The notes under the pieces: model-generated
What the model was told of the DNA's origin: nothing
Seen by the model: the letters and a program-made list of their open reading frames with translations, nothing else
Databases searched by the model: none
In this document: in pieces, positions 40,345-51,500 of the stretch
How positions within the stretch are numbered: position 1 is the stretch's first letter
Layout of the letters: every line of letters begins with the position of its first letter
Assembly: GCA_905221615.1 (NCBI GenBank)
Contig: CAJNDT010006017.1
Location: forward strand, 295,001-359,000
Reading direction: 5' to 3'
DNA length: 64,000 nucleotides
From: Symbiodinium sp. CCMP2592
Lineage: Eukaryota > Sar > Dinophyceae > Suessiales > Symbiodiniaceae
Translations under genes and position numbers: made by a program

Positions 40345-40656
40345 TGCCCAACCCCCTTCCAGGAAGGAGTACGACTTCGACGTCCCGACACATCCTTGCA
40401 TTTCTGGAGGCCGTGGGATCAAGAAGCTTGTTGAGTTTGCCGGCTATAGGCTGCTCGAGCAGCGTGTCCACCTGGTTTCACGTATCAGTGTATCATCGTG
40501 CATCATCATGTATACGCTTTTGCCAGGTTGGTGCTTCAACGGCAACTGGCACGAGCACGAGCCATACTTCGCTGGGATGACCGTGCCTCCTTGCTGGTTT
40601 CTGAACACTTGCTCAGGCTCGGCTGAAGTTGAAGTGGAGAGCAGCTGCCTGGAAGT
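40345..40656 (+). repeat. Duplicated segment D, copy 2
   Basis: Copy of 35832-36153 with a few substitutions. The shared frame GNWHEHEPYFAGMTVPPCWF is open in both copies. Confidence 0.8.
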
Positions 40657-40945
40657 CGGAATGCCGCTCGACGCTGACCATCCTTCTTTCAGCATGCGCA
40701 AGTCGGTGCTCTTGAATGATCCAGGCTTGGCTTTCGTCAGCCGACGGATGCAAGTCGGCGAGGCCAGTGCTCCAAAGTTTGGTTCAGCTGGAGGTACGTA
40801 TATTAAGAGTACATGGCGGGCGAAGCGAGCAAGGGTTGTTGATACTGGTGAAACATGTCTTTGGCAGCGCAACGGTCACGCAGTACTCGCTGTTGGTTGC
40901 TTCGCTTTCTGCGCTGGTATCCTTAGGGTCCTAAGGCAGCCGTGA
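40508..40945 (+). CDS. Hypothetical protein overlapping duplicated segment D
   Basis: 145 aa, ATG at 40508. The N-terminal third lies in the duplicated segment and is nearly identical to the frame at 36019-36199; the rest (LDADHPSFSMRKSVLLNDPG onward) is unique. A Cys-rich C-terminal stretch follows. It may be a real exon or an accident of a non-coding repeat. Confidence 0.25.
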   Translation: MYTLLPGWCFNGNWHEHEPYFAGMTVPPCWFLNTCSGSAEVEVESSCLEVGMPLDADHPSFSMRKSVLLNDPGLAFVSRRMQVGEASAPKFGSAGGTYIKSTWRAKRARVVDTGETCLWQRNGHAVLAVGCFAFCAGILRVLRQP

Positions 40946-40960
40946 AGATCGAGGCGTCTT

Positions 40961-41043
40961 TGTCCTTATCCGTGCGGCAATGCGGCTGAATTTTCATCAT
41001 AAGCCTGGACATGCGCTGCTATCAGGCGAGGGATGAAGGCTAC
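40961..41043 (+). repeat. Short dispersed repeat E, copy 1
   Basis: About 80 bp similar to 46069-46148: CTTATCCGT, AATGCGGCTGAA, AGCCTGGACA and CAGGCGAGGG occur in the same order and spacing. Probably a relic of a mobile sequence. Confidence 0.5.
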
Positions 41044-41552
41044 CAGATGATGTTAAAACCAGGATAAATGCCAATAGCCGGATTGACCATGCTGCAACGG
41101 CAACATTGATGACAAATCAACAGACTAACAGTCGCACCAGCGATAGCACACCCCTCCCCACCACGCTCGGGTTGGCTGCGGAGGAGGTATGCAAGCGGTT
41201 TGGCGGAGAGGCCAAGCCCACAATGGCTACCACGGTCGTGTTGAGGCGGACGACGTCAATGTCCCGTCAATATCCAATAGCAGTGGCCACCTCCAAATCA
41301 TGATTTGTCCGGATGGAGCTGTGTTCAATAAAGCCTGTGGGTTGGGAGTCGCTCCCTTGCTGCTTCCAACCTATGCTACATAAATGTTGCGTCGCTTCGG
41401 TCTGCTTGAGCCACTCTCGCCCCTGAAGCCTTCCTACCCCTTGCCCTACTCTGTTCTCCATCCTCAACCTTGCTTTCTTTACCATTTTCTGCAAGCATCC
41501 TGGGAAGGATGCACAGAGGTGTGCACCAGATCGGCGCAGTGTTTGGCTCGCA
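41044..41552. other. Intergenic DNA
   Basis: No supported gene or repeat. Confidence 0.35.
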
Positions 41553-41825
41553 GTGTCTTCCCATCTACTGGAAGCCTGCAGCTCGTTAGCCATGTCCATG
41601 CTCTCTTTGGCGGTGGATGCAGTGGAGGATTTGTTTGGGTGGCATGGCAAGGTGGCCGGATCAGATGTACTTGAGGGGTATTTGGACCCTCTGAGAGAGG
41701 CGCTCTCTCTTGATACACGTTTGCTTCGCAACCTGAAGCGCCGATCTGCACTGCAAGATCTACATACGGCACTTCATGCATCTGACGCTTGGCTGCACAG
41801 CCTTGCTGCGTTTGCGAATCTGTGA
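41553..41825 (+). CDS. Coding-like segment, unknown helical protein
   Basis: 90 codons opening at GTG (first ATG at 41592) and ending at a TGA. It reads MSMLSLAVDAVEDLFGWHGK, then LDPLREALSLDTRLLRNLKR and a helical tail to LAAFANL. Regular Leu/Ala spacing suggests helices. Possibly a terminal exon. Confidence 0.35.
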   Translation: MSSHLLEACSSLAMSMLSLAVDAVEDLFGWHGKVAGSDVLEGYLDPLREALSLDTRLLRNLKRRSALQDLHTALHASDAWLHSLAAFANL

Positions 41826-42229
41826 TGAGTGCCAGGTTTCATGCGAGACCGGCTTTTTGCAGTAAGGACCGTGCACTTCTTGTCAATCGGGCCACAGTGA
41901 CCGCAGCTGACTCCTCTAAGTGCGAGGACGTGGCGCGATGGCATTGTTACACATTAAGCACTGAAACCTCTACATTCCCATATCCGCCACAGGGGCTTCA
42001 CCGGAAAAATCTGAATACTGCTTACCGAGACATCCGGAAGCCGTCAGTGTCAGGTTGCTCTTCAATGCATGCTAGACCGAGTGCTGACCCCAGCTTTTCC
42101 TGCTTGAGGAGGGCCGTTTGCACCAACCTGCTATATAGACATGCTTGCTTCAGGCTGCGAAGCCGTTCGTGGAGCTTTGGGATGATGTCGCGGACTTCTT
42201 CCAAGCATGGCGGCGTGCTTAATCAGGAC

Positions 42230-42670
42230 GATGCGCGCGGTGTGTGCGTACAGTGCGCGGGGCGTGCGTACAGCGCGCGGTGCGTGTGTGCAGCACGTGC
42301 AGTGCGTGCGTGCGTACAGTGCAGGCGGTGTATGCGTATACCGTATACAGGCGGTGCGTGCGTATACAGGGCGCACGCACCGCGCGCAATGTACGCACAC
42401 AGTACGCACACACTGCGCGGACAAAACGCCCACCAATTTTGAAGTTAAGCCGACTGCGCGCGGCGCGGCACGCACACTGCGTGCGGTGCACGCATACTGT
42501 ATATACGTACATGCACGGCGCACGCGCGCATGTACGCACACACCACCGACTGTACGTACACGCATGGCGCACTGCACACACCGCTCACTGCAGGTACACG
42601 CACGGCACACTGTACGCACACACCGCGCGCACCGCACGCACCATGCACAACTGTACGCACACGCGCAACC
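42230..42670. repeat. Self-complementary GTGCGTAC-rich low-complexity block
   Basis: The left part (42237-42360) is rich in GTGCGTAC/GCGCGGTGC strings; the right part (42363-42660) is rich in their complements GTACGCAC/GCACCGCGC. The two arms can pair extensively around a centre near 42425-42450. Overlapping open frames here (Arg/Thr/Ala/Cys/Val-rich) are compositional artefacts. Confidence 0.8.
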
Positions 42671-42932
42671 ACCCCACCGCACCGCACAGGTTTCTCAAGT
42701 GGTCCCAACAGAATACTTCAAGCACAAGGTACCGGTGCCATGATCCAAGCTCCGATTCAACCGGCGTCACCGGGGAAGAATCAGAGCCAGATGAACTCAC
42801 ATTCACGTCGCAGGCCCTGGGTCAACAAAAAAAGCTTTCGCATTTCTTACAGAGCATTGGTAACGTGGTTTGTTCTGACCAACCCGATCACGACAGCCTG
42901 TATATCCTGAGGCTTCATCACCCAGCTCCGGC

Positions 42933-43576
42933 ATGTCCAGCATCCCATGCACAGACTATTCGACCTCCGCAGATGAGATGGTGGATGAGGCCATTGCAAC
43001 TACGAACCACCCCGTCGGGAAGCTCATGAAAACCCAACTAACAAGCATAGGCTCCGCCGTGTTTGAACCTTTCTGCCGTGTGACAGGGACAGCTCATGCC
43101 TCTGCGTCGAGCTGGCTTGCACGCAGAGCTCGGAGCATCATGCCTTTTGGGGACCAAAACAGCATTGTGAATGTATGTAATCTTTGTGGCAAGTTTTGGT
43201 AAGTGCCTCTGCGCAACCTTTCAGCGCGGCTGTGTTTGCAAGGTTATCGCGGCTGGATGGTGGAAGTGGCCTGGAGCATGTGCCAGAGACGGAGCTCGAT
43301 GAGAGTTCCGAGATCACGCTGGTTGCCTGCCGCATACATGCCAGTCACTTCGGACTCACCGTTTTGAATGTGCTGGGTGCCATGGAATGCTCCGTTCTGG
43401 CGGGGCGACTCCTTTTCATCGATGGTCTTGGCTCCATCGACGGCTCCGGCGGCGGCTCAGCCCTGGCCAGTAGCATTTGGCCCCTCGCACGATTCTTGCA
43501 GTGCCAGGCCGTTCTCTTGAAAGCCAGGCTGGGCTCAGCGGTGGCCTTAAACCCTATAAGCCCTAAACTGCCCTAA
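42933..43576 (+). CDS. Candidate two-exon gene, unknown product
   Basis: The first frame (to ~43170) reads SIGSAVFEPFCRVTGTAHAS and SSWLARRARSIMPFG; a second frame (from ~43205 to 43576) reads LVACRIHASHFGLTVLNVLG, then AMECSVLAGRLLFIDGLGS. GT at 43171-43175 and AG near 43192 could bound an intron, but the interval is very short. The protein ends within telomere-like sequence. No domain recognised. Confidence 0.3.
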
Positions 43577-43584
43577 ACCCTAAA
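43549..43584. repeat. Interstitial telomere-like repeat (CCCTAAA)
   Basis: Two perfect CCCTAAA units at ~43571-43584, preceded by degenerate ones (AAACCCTATAAG, CCCTAAACTG). TTTAGGG is the usual dinoflagellate and plant telomere repeat. Confidence 0.6.
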
Positions 43585-43742
43585 TGCTGAGCCTTGCCCC
43601 TCTGCCAGGGCCGGCTCGGAAGGTTTCTGGGCCCGGGCAGGCTTCACAGGCCTCCTCTCAGCTTGGCGCACGAAGCGCAGAGCCAACCAAGCCGGATCAC
43701 CTCAGAGGCGAGCTCTCACAAGTCTCCATGAGGCCGGCACGG

Positions 43743-44955
43743 CGCATGCTCGATCAACACAATCATTTACTTTTAATTGCACGGTTTTATGAAGCGAGTT
43801 TTTACATGTTTTGCATGTTTTAAACTCACTTTTCGCGCGAGCGAGGTGGGTCTCACAGTTAGGCTGGCGGCGGAACGAGAACACGACGGCGTGGGCTCAT
43901 GTTTCGCGTGAGCGAGTTGGGTCTCACAGCCTAGGACCTAGGACATGGCGGAACGAGAATACGACGGTGTGGGCTCACTGTTCGCGTAAGCGGGGTGAGT
44001 CGCTCAGTTTGGTTGGGTTTCGAGGGACATCTGGAGAACACCGTCCGCGTGGCCTCACTTTTCGCGTGAGCGAGGTGAGGGACATGGCGAGAATACGACA
44101 ACTCGGGGTGACTGTTCGCGTGAGCGAAATTGGTTTCACGTTTTATCTGGGTTTCGAGGGACACGGCGAGAATGTGACACCATTGGCTCGCGTTTCGCGT
44201 GAGCTTTTAGCTGGGTTTCGTTCGAGGCACATCGCGATAATACGACACAAACCAACAAGCAAAGGGCACATGCACAGAGACAAAGATATATAGAGACAGA
44301 CAAACACGCCACAAAACAAACACACACACACACAGACACGCGGAAACAGTCGAGTTCAATGGCAAGCGAGTGAGGTAAAACTTCCGTAGCCCGCCAAGTA
44401 CGGAACAAGAAAACAGAACGCGACCCCCTGGACGCCCCGCCGCAACGAGGGCCCGACTGGCAAGTGAGTGAGTCTCCTGTGTTATTCTTTCTCGCAAGAA
44501 GTTCTGATTGCCACACATAACGAATAGGTTGAAGCCGATGTTGCAGCGCATGTTGAAACAGTTCCATAATGAAGTGCCACACATCCCCAATTTGTTTAAT
44601 CCAACTATCAAGACTGTGTTTAAAGCAACGCTTAAGCCCGTCTGGATCTGGAACCTTCCTGAACGAATGCATTTGAACACGTAGTGAGGTTTGAACCATT
44701 AGCTTCGTGTCTAGCTTATCCTGGCATAAACAAGATTTCGACAGTTTAGAGTTCAGACATGACTGTTCAGAGGGTTGCGTAGGTGCTCTGGATCTTGGAC
44801 GAGCGTGGTTGATTACACACATGTGTTAAACATTGAGCCTGGTGTTTAGTTCATTTAGCGTTAAAACACAGATGTGGAAAACACAACAGTCACATAAGAC
44901 CCCCGCCCCAACCTTCAGGAAATGGCCCCAATTCCAGTCGGGTTGGCCGATCGAG
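43743..44955. repeat. Dispersed repeat family C, copy 2
   Basis: Starts at GCATGCTCGATCAACAC and carries about six TTCGCGTGAGCGA-type units (43831, 43899, 43978, 44057, 44112, 44190). Then come the CA/AAAC stretch, the GGAACAAGAAAACAGAACGC block and GACCCCCTGGACGCCCCG, ending near GGAAATGGCCCC. Co-linear with 32521-34345 minus its insertion. Confidence 0.75.
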
Positions 44956-46068
44956 ATCTGGAGCATCTTGTTTCCAACGTGTTGCAGGCTGGATGATGGG
45001 TTTCCGCACAACTTCATCTACAGATTAAGCTTTTACCCTGTGGTTATGTAATCTCGGAAGCTGTCCCTCGCACTAAAATAAATCAAGCGTTTGTTCATGC
45101 GCGTCCTGCATTCTATCAGTCATTTGTTGTCGTTGCAGGTGGCCAACGCTGGTGCCATGATTTTCTTTTCCTGGGTGAGCTGAACCATTCTGAATTTCCG
45201 AGATGTCTTTCGAGGAATGTTCGCCCTCCAACAATCTCCGTTTCACATTTCAGGTGCAGGACTGGACATTCAGCCCCTGACGGCAAACAGCCGCGGTGCA
45301 ATTGTAAGACTCGGAATGTCACACTGTCCTGGTTGATTCTTTAATGGAGTATAGCAGTATAGCACTCAATGAGAAACGAGCTACTACAATAGAGTAATAA
45401 AGATGGGGTAGATACATGAATCGCGGGAGCAGGTGTCGGCGTTAGTGCTCCCATACTTGAAACGTTGACGCAACTACAGCAATTGACGGACACACGAATG
45501 CCACTTACAGCTTAATTCATTAATTATAGGAGCAGCCAAGAAGACCTACTATACGGCTAATGCTAGGGTATATATATATATATATATGCACAGATACTTG
45601 TATATATGTCTATGTATATATATATGTAAATGTATATGTATATATATATATATGGAGAGAGAGGGAGGTTGATTGCAATGACACTACAGATACGGCCGTT
45701 CTCTTCAAATATGACTTTTGAATCATGCAGTATGTCTGCTCTGAGTGCTGATGGAGCGTCATTCGCCCTCCGACTCTCACTCCACATCTCCCCCTAGCTA
45801 CCTCTTTCTGTCTCTCCTCTCCCTCGTCCCTCTGTCTGTCCCATACCTCGCAATCGCATCGCGGCCTATCTGCCGTTCCTTTCGGCAGACCTTACGACAT
45901 CTTCCGAAGTTTAGCAACAATCAAAGGCTGTATCCCCTTGCCAGGATCTGGTGCGTACGTCGCCTTCAAGATGCAGAGTGCAGTAGCCTTACGAGAGGCT
46001 GCACTTCGCATTCGCGATCAAGATGTCAGCCAGGAGGTGAACGAAACTCACGGAAAGCTGGCCACAGC
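44956..46068. other. Intergenic DNA with an AT microsatellite
   Basis: Contains TA/TATG repeats at 45571-45653 followed by a short GA run. No gene supported. Confidence 0.5.
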
Positions 46069-46148
46069 CTTATCCGTACGATAATGCGGCTGAACTTTGA
46101 TCAGAAGCCTGGACACTGTACTGCTAACAGGCGAGGGTTGAGAGCTGC
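46069..46148 (+). repeat. Short dispersed repeat E, copy 2
   Basis: Partner of 40961-41043, about 80% identical by eye. Confidence 0.5.
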
Positions 46149-46847
46149 CAATGGATTTGGATCAAGAGGAGGCGCCGACAGTGACTTGGTTTCCAGAAGA
46201 GGAAAGAATTCACGACGCGCATCTACGCGGGGTTGAACACGACACGACTGCAAGGCCATCGCCGACAAGCCGTCGATCCCGGTCCCTGACATGGTACTGC
46301 CGCAGCAGTCGTGGCTGTTCTTTCGGGCCGTGCGTGGCAAGGTCCACAGACTCGCAGAGCTGATGCTGCCAAACGAACGGTGAGGCCTCTCGTCACAAGG
46401 CCACGGTACGTGCCGTGCATTAGCGAAACGAGCCCTTGGCGGCTCCCTTCGGAGGCGACGATGAGCAGCAGCTTCTGCGAATGCCTCTTGACGTGTTGAG
46501 AAGAGATAGGAATGCTTGACAGCCATGTTGTGACAGCGCCTGAGTCGGCTGTACCAACTTCACAGTGCGGAAAGCCACGTTCGCCACATTGTTGGCCAGA
46601 GCCTCGAAAGTTTGCTTCAGCACCGACTGAGCGAATCAATCCGTTTCTAGCGCCGCCGGCCTCGTTGTCTTGAACTTTGCTATTGAGACCCTGCCGTTTG
46701 TGCAGCAACTCATTGCAGAGGCCACGCTCGTCCGGATGGAAGATTTGGTGAGTCCAATCTAGGCTCTAACTTCACGGTCATAAGCAGCTGTCAGCATATG
46801 CTGGCGGTGGTGTTGCACACGATGAGCAAGCCTCAGCGTCAGAAGTG

Positions 46848-46868
46848 GGGTATCTATTTTGGCTCAAC
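46848..46868 (+). other. Possible relict dinoflagellate spliced leader
   Basis: GGGTATCTATTTTGGCTCAAC matches the dinoflagellate leader at 16 of 21 positions, including ATTTTGGCTCAA without a break, and is directly followed by ATG. Such relicts mark genes re-integrated from trans-spliced mRNA. Confidence 0.45.
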
Positions 46869-47210
46869 ATGGTGATAGGCTATCGCATAAGCATACCCCA
46901 CAATGATGATCCCAGGCAAACGGCAAATCAAAGGGTAGAGTGGGCAGGGAGCGGGGCAACTCTCCTTCTGTTGGAATGTTCAAGGCGGAGTGTTGAGCGG
47001 TTCAGGCTTGCGTCCGTCGACGGATGGGATTCATTCGGCGTGGCGTGTGCACCAGAGTGTGGGAGGTATGTTAAAAGCATGCTTGGGAGCAGACTTGTGC
47101 AAAGGTTGACGTTCGTGGTGGCATATGTCGTTTGCAGCGGAACCTTTGCATTTTGCAGGTACCGGCTGCATGGTTTTGGAGGCAGTCGCTGGCAACAGCA
47201 CCAAAAATAG
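46869..47210 (+). CDS. Hypothetical ORF immediately after the leader-like sequence
   Basis: 113 aa, ATG at 46869 abutting the leader-like 21-mer: MVIGYRISIPHNDDPRQTAN, then VEWAGSGATLLLLE and a hydrophobic LTFVVAYVVCSGTFAF stretch (possible membrane segment). No family recognised. If the 21-mer is a relict leader, this would be a retroposed copy of a short gene. Confidence 0.35.
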   Translation: MVIGYRISIPHNDDPRQTANQRVEWAGSGATLLLLECSRRSVERFRLASVDGWDSFGVACAPECGRYVKSMLGSRLVQRLTFVVAYVVCSGTFAFCRYRLHGFGGSRWQQHQK

Positions 47211-47743
47211 TCCACACTACTTGTTGAAGTAGCGGAAACAGGCCTAGATGCAGGGAAGCTTGCTATTCAGCATCAAAGAAGCCTTCTTTTGGGAAGCCGG
47301 GCGTCTCAAACTGGCGTGGACAGTCTTATAGTTGCTATAATTAAGCTTTCCCGTCAGATGGGCACGCTAGGGCCCTTTTGGATTCGAGCTGCCTTAGGGG
47401 CAGTACAGTTTAAGGTGAACAGGCTCTGGTCCGGTCTTTCAGGCTGCTGAGTGGTGTCGATTCTGAAATTGCACAGAGGCTCTTGTGGAACACATTCTCA
47501 AGAGTTCACTACACAATCGGCCCGAGTACCCGTTTCCCCAGACCGGCGTACGCCCGATCCGTACCGAAACGCAGCCGAAAGCAATGGTTCAGGTCACTAA
47601 TTGTCGGGAGCCTTGTTTCGGCACCGTCTTTCACATCCGCTGTGTAACTGCCTTTTCAGAAACCACACATTGAAACTCGGAGAGTTGTCTTGGTTGTTTT
47701 TTGAAGATGCATTTCTGCATAACCGGCGGGGGGTGGATGGTCA
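47211..47743. other. Intergenic DNA
   Basis: No gene, repeat or signal supported. Confidence 0.35.
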
Positions 47744-47938
47744 GTGTCCACACCCACCCACCCACCCACCCACCCACACCCGCACCCACACCCACACCCA
47801 CACCCATACCCACACCCACCCACACGCCCACCCATCCATACCCACGCGCACCCACCTACACCCACCCACACCCACCCCAAATCCACCCACACCCACCCAC
47901 ACCGCGCACACACACACACGCACACACCCCGCACCTGC
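47744..47938. repeat. CCCA/CACACC minisatellite
   Basis: Alternating CCCACC and CCCACA units, with Pro/Thr/His open frames as artefacts. Confidence 0.9.
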
Positions 47939-47954
47939 ACCCTCACCCCTAGTA

Positions 47955-48282
47955 ACAAAGCAGTACAGTAGTAGTACAAGAGTAACACCGTGTTAGTACA
48001 GTAGTACCACAGCTGCAGCACAGTGGTAGTACAACAGTAGTACAGTAGTAGTACAACAGTAGTACAGCAGTCATGCAGTATGAGTACATCAAAGTAGCAA
48101 AACTCCTTCTAGTAGTAGTAGTAGTCGTCGTCGTCGTCGTCGTCGTAGTCGTAGTCGTAGGAGTAGCAGTCGTAGGAGTAGGAGTAGGGTAAGGAGTAGG
48201 AGCAGGGGTAGTCGGAGAGTAGTAGCAGTAGTAGCAGTAGTAGTAGTAGTAGTAGTAGCACTAGTAGTAGTAGCAGCAGCAG

Positions 48283-48350
<68 letters not shown>

Positions 48351-48440
48351 CGTAGTCGTAGTCGTAGTCGTAGTCGTAGTCGTAGTCGTAGTCGTAGTCG
48401 TCGTAGTCGTAGTCGTAGTCGTAGTAGTCGTCGTCGTCGT
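47955..48440. repeat. AGT-based triplet repeats
   Basis: First AGTAGTAC/AACAGTAGTAC units (to ~48085), then long runs of AGT and GTC/GTA hexamers (48110-48440) with pure (AGT)n at 48286-48348 and (GTCGTA)n at 48350-48420. Confidence 0.95.
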
Positions 48441-48549
48441 ACAGTAGCAGCACAGCAGTATGAAGGTACAGTAGTGGAGGTTTCGGAGGGCATTGGGTCT
48501 AGGATTGGAAGGGGGTTGGGGGTCAGGCCTGTTTTGGGTGGGACATAGA

Positions 48550-51500
48550 TTCTTGGGATTTTTGTATTTTGGTATCGTAGACAGCAAATATCACAGACAC
48601 TGTAAGTTTGTAATTGTAACGCCAACGTCCACCCTTGAGCTTATGTATCTTTGTATGGTAGACTCTGCAATTTTCAGTTTGTAACGCCAACGTTCACCGT
48701 TGGATTTTTTCATCTTTGCACGGTAGACCTTGCAAACGTCAGGGACACTGTATAGTAAGTTTGTAACACCAACGTCCACCCTTGAGTTGTTGCTTTCAAA
48801 GACACTGTTAGTTTGTAACGCCAACGTCCACCCTGGAATTTGTGTATCTTTGTACGGTAGACTTTGCAATTTTTAAGGACACTGTAAGTTTGTAACGCCA
48901 CCGTCCACCCTTGAAGCCCTGTATCTTTGTACGGTAGAGACTGCAAATTTCAAGGACACCGTAAGTTTGTAACGCCAACGTCCACCCTTGAATTTTGTAT
49001 CGAATCTTTGTATGGTAAACTTTGCAAGTTTGAGAAAACACTGTAAGTTTGTAATGCTAACGTCCACCCTTGAATTTTGTATGTTTGTATGGTGGACTCT
49101 GGCAAACTTCAAGGACACTGTCAGTTTGTAGCATCAACGTCCACGCTTGAATTTATTTTAATCTTTGTATGGTAGAGAGACTGTTTCTAACGCCAATGTT
49201 GACCCTTGAATTTTGTATCGTTGTATGGTAGGCTTTGCAAACTTCAATCGCACTGTAAGTTTGTAACGCTATCGTCCGCCCTTGTTGTTTTGTATCTTAG
49301 TATGGTGGACTTCGGCAAATTGCCAGGACACTGTAAGTTTGTAACGCCAACGTCCACCCTCGAATTTTTGCATCTTTGTAGGGTAGGCTGAGCAACTTTC
49401 TGGGACACCGTAAGGTTGCAACACGCTAACGTCCACCCTTGAATTCGTGCATGTTTGTATGCTAGGCTACACAAAATTCATGAGCAGTGTAAGTTTGCAA
49501 CGCCAATGTCCAACCTTGAGTTTTTGTATCTTTGTATGGTAGACTTTGCAAATTTGGAAGGACACCGTAAGTTTGTAACGCCAACCTACACCCTCGAGTT
49601 GTGGCTTTTTGTAAGGTGGACTTTGCAAATTTCTGGGACACTGTAAGTTTGTAACGCCAACGTCCACCCTCGAGTTGTTGTATCGTTGTATGTTAGTCTT
49701 TGCAAATATCAATTTCACTGTAAGTTTGTAACGCCATCGTCCACCTTTGAATTTGTTTATCTTTGTGTGGTAGATTCTGCAAATGCCAAGGAAAATTTGA
49801 AGGACAATGCAAGTTTGCATCGCCAACGTTCATCAAAAGGCAGAATTTACAAATTTCAGAGACGCTGTAACTTTGTAGCGCCAGCGCCACCAACGTCCTC
49901 CGTTGTTTTTTGTGTCTGTGTATGATAGCCTTTGCAAATTTCACGGGCACTGTAAGTTTGTAGCGCCAACGTCAACCCTTGAATTTTTGTATCTGTGTGT
50001 GGTAGACTTCGCTAAATTCATGGACACTGCAAGTCTTTAACGCCAGCGTCCACCCTTCAACTTTTGTATTTGTGTATCGTAGACTTTGCTAAATTCATTG
50101 ATACTGCAAGTCTTTCACGCCAGCGTCCACCCTTTGTTTTCTGTTCATCTTTCTATGGCAGACTCTGCAAAGTATAGTTTACACCCTACGTTTGTAACGC
50201 CAACGTCTACCCTTGACTTCTTGCATCTTTGTATCGTAGACTTGCACATTTGAATGACACACCATGTAACGCCAACGTCCACCCTGGCTTGTTTCTGTGC
50301 ATCGTTGTATGGTAGACGTTGCAAAGTTCAACGACACTGTAAGTTTGTAACGCCAACGTCCACCCTTTAGTTTTTATCCTGGCACGGTAGACTCGCAAAA
50401 TTCAACTTACATTGTGAGTTTGTAGCGCCAACGTCCACGTTTGAATTTTTGTATCCTTGTATGGTAGACTTTGCAAATTTCAAGGACAATGTAAGCTTGT
50501 ATCGCCAACGTCCAACCTTGATGTTTTGTATTTTTGTATGGAAGACTTTGCAAGGTTCAACTTACATTGTGAGTTTGTAGCGCCAGTGTCCAGCCTTGAA
50601 GTTTGCATCTTTGTATGACTTTGCAAATTTCGAGGCCGCTGTAAGGTTGTCACGCCAACGTCCACCCTTGAATTTGTGTATGGTGGACTTCTCAAATGTC
50701 CAGGACATTGTAAGTTTGTAGCGCCAACGTCCGCCCTTGAGTTTTTGTTTTTGTTGGTGGACTTCGCAATTTTCATTTTACAGTCATAAGTCTAAGCTTG
50801 CAACGCCAACCTCCACCCTGGAATCTTTGTACCTTTTGGTGGTAGACTTCGCAATTTTCTGGCATACCGTAAGTTTGTAATGCCAGCGTCTACGCTTGAA
50901 TTGTTTCTTTGTACATTAGACGTTGCAAATTGCAAGGACACTGTAAGTTTGCAACGCCAACGTCCACCCTTTGTTTGTTGTATCATTGTATGGTAGGCTT
51001 TGCAAATTACACTGTAAGTTTGCAGGGCCAACGTCTACCCTTGAACTTTTGTATTTGTGTATGGTAGACTTTGCTAGTTTCAAGGACACTGTAAGTCATT
51101 AACGCTGACGTACACCCTTCTTTTTGTTTCTTTCTATGGCAGACTGAGCAAATATTCAATTTACATCCTACGTTTGTGGCGCCAACGTCCACCCTTGTAT
51201 TGTTGTATCTTCGTATGGCAGACGATGCAAACCAAGGACACAGTAAGTTCCGTCCTTGAATTTTGGTATCGTTGTATGGTAGACTTTGTAATTTCGGTAA
51301 GCTTGCAAGCAACGTCCCCCCATCTAACTTTTGTATCTGTGTATGGTAGACTTTGCAAGTTTCAAGGATCCTGTAAGTCTGCAACGCCAATGGCCACCAA
51401 CGTCCACCCTGGAATTCTTGCATTTTTGTATGGTAGATTTTGCAAGTGTCAAGGACACCGTAAGATTGTAACGCCAATGTCCACCCTTGAAGTCTTCTAT
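48550..51500. repeat. Diverged 76-bp satellite, outer part
   Basis: Units of roughly 70-85 bp with the core GTAAGTTTGTAACGCCAACGT and CCACCCTTGAATTTTTGTAT, separated by more mutated spacers. Divergence decreases toward 51.5 kb, as expected at the edge of a satellite that homogenises from its centre. Confidence 0.92.

Noticed and set aside
42131-43029. Arg/Thr/Cys/Val-rich ORFs on both strands at 42.1-43.0 kb
   Set aside because: They are generated by the GTGCGTAC/GTACGCAC low-complexity block and have no protein-like structure.
48109-48625. Poly-Leu/Thr/Tyr/Asp ORFs
   Set aside because: Translations of AGT/GTC triplet repeats.
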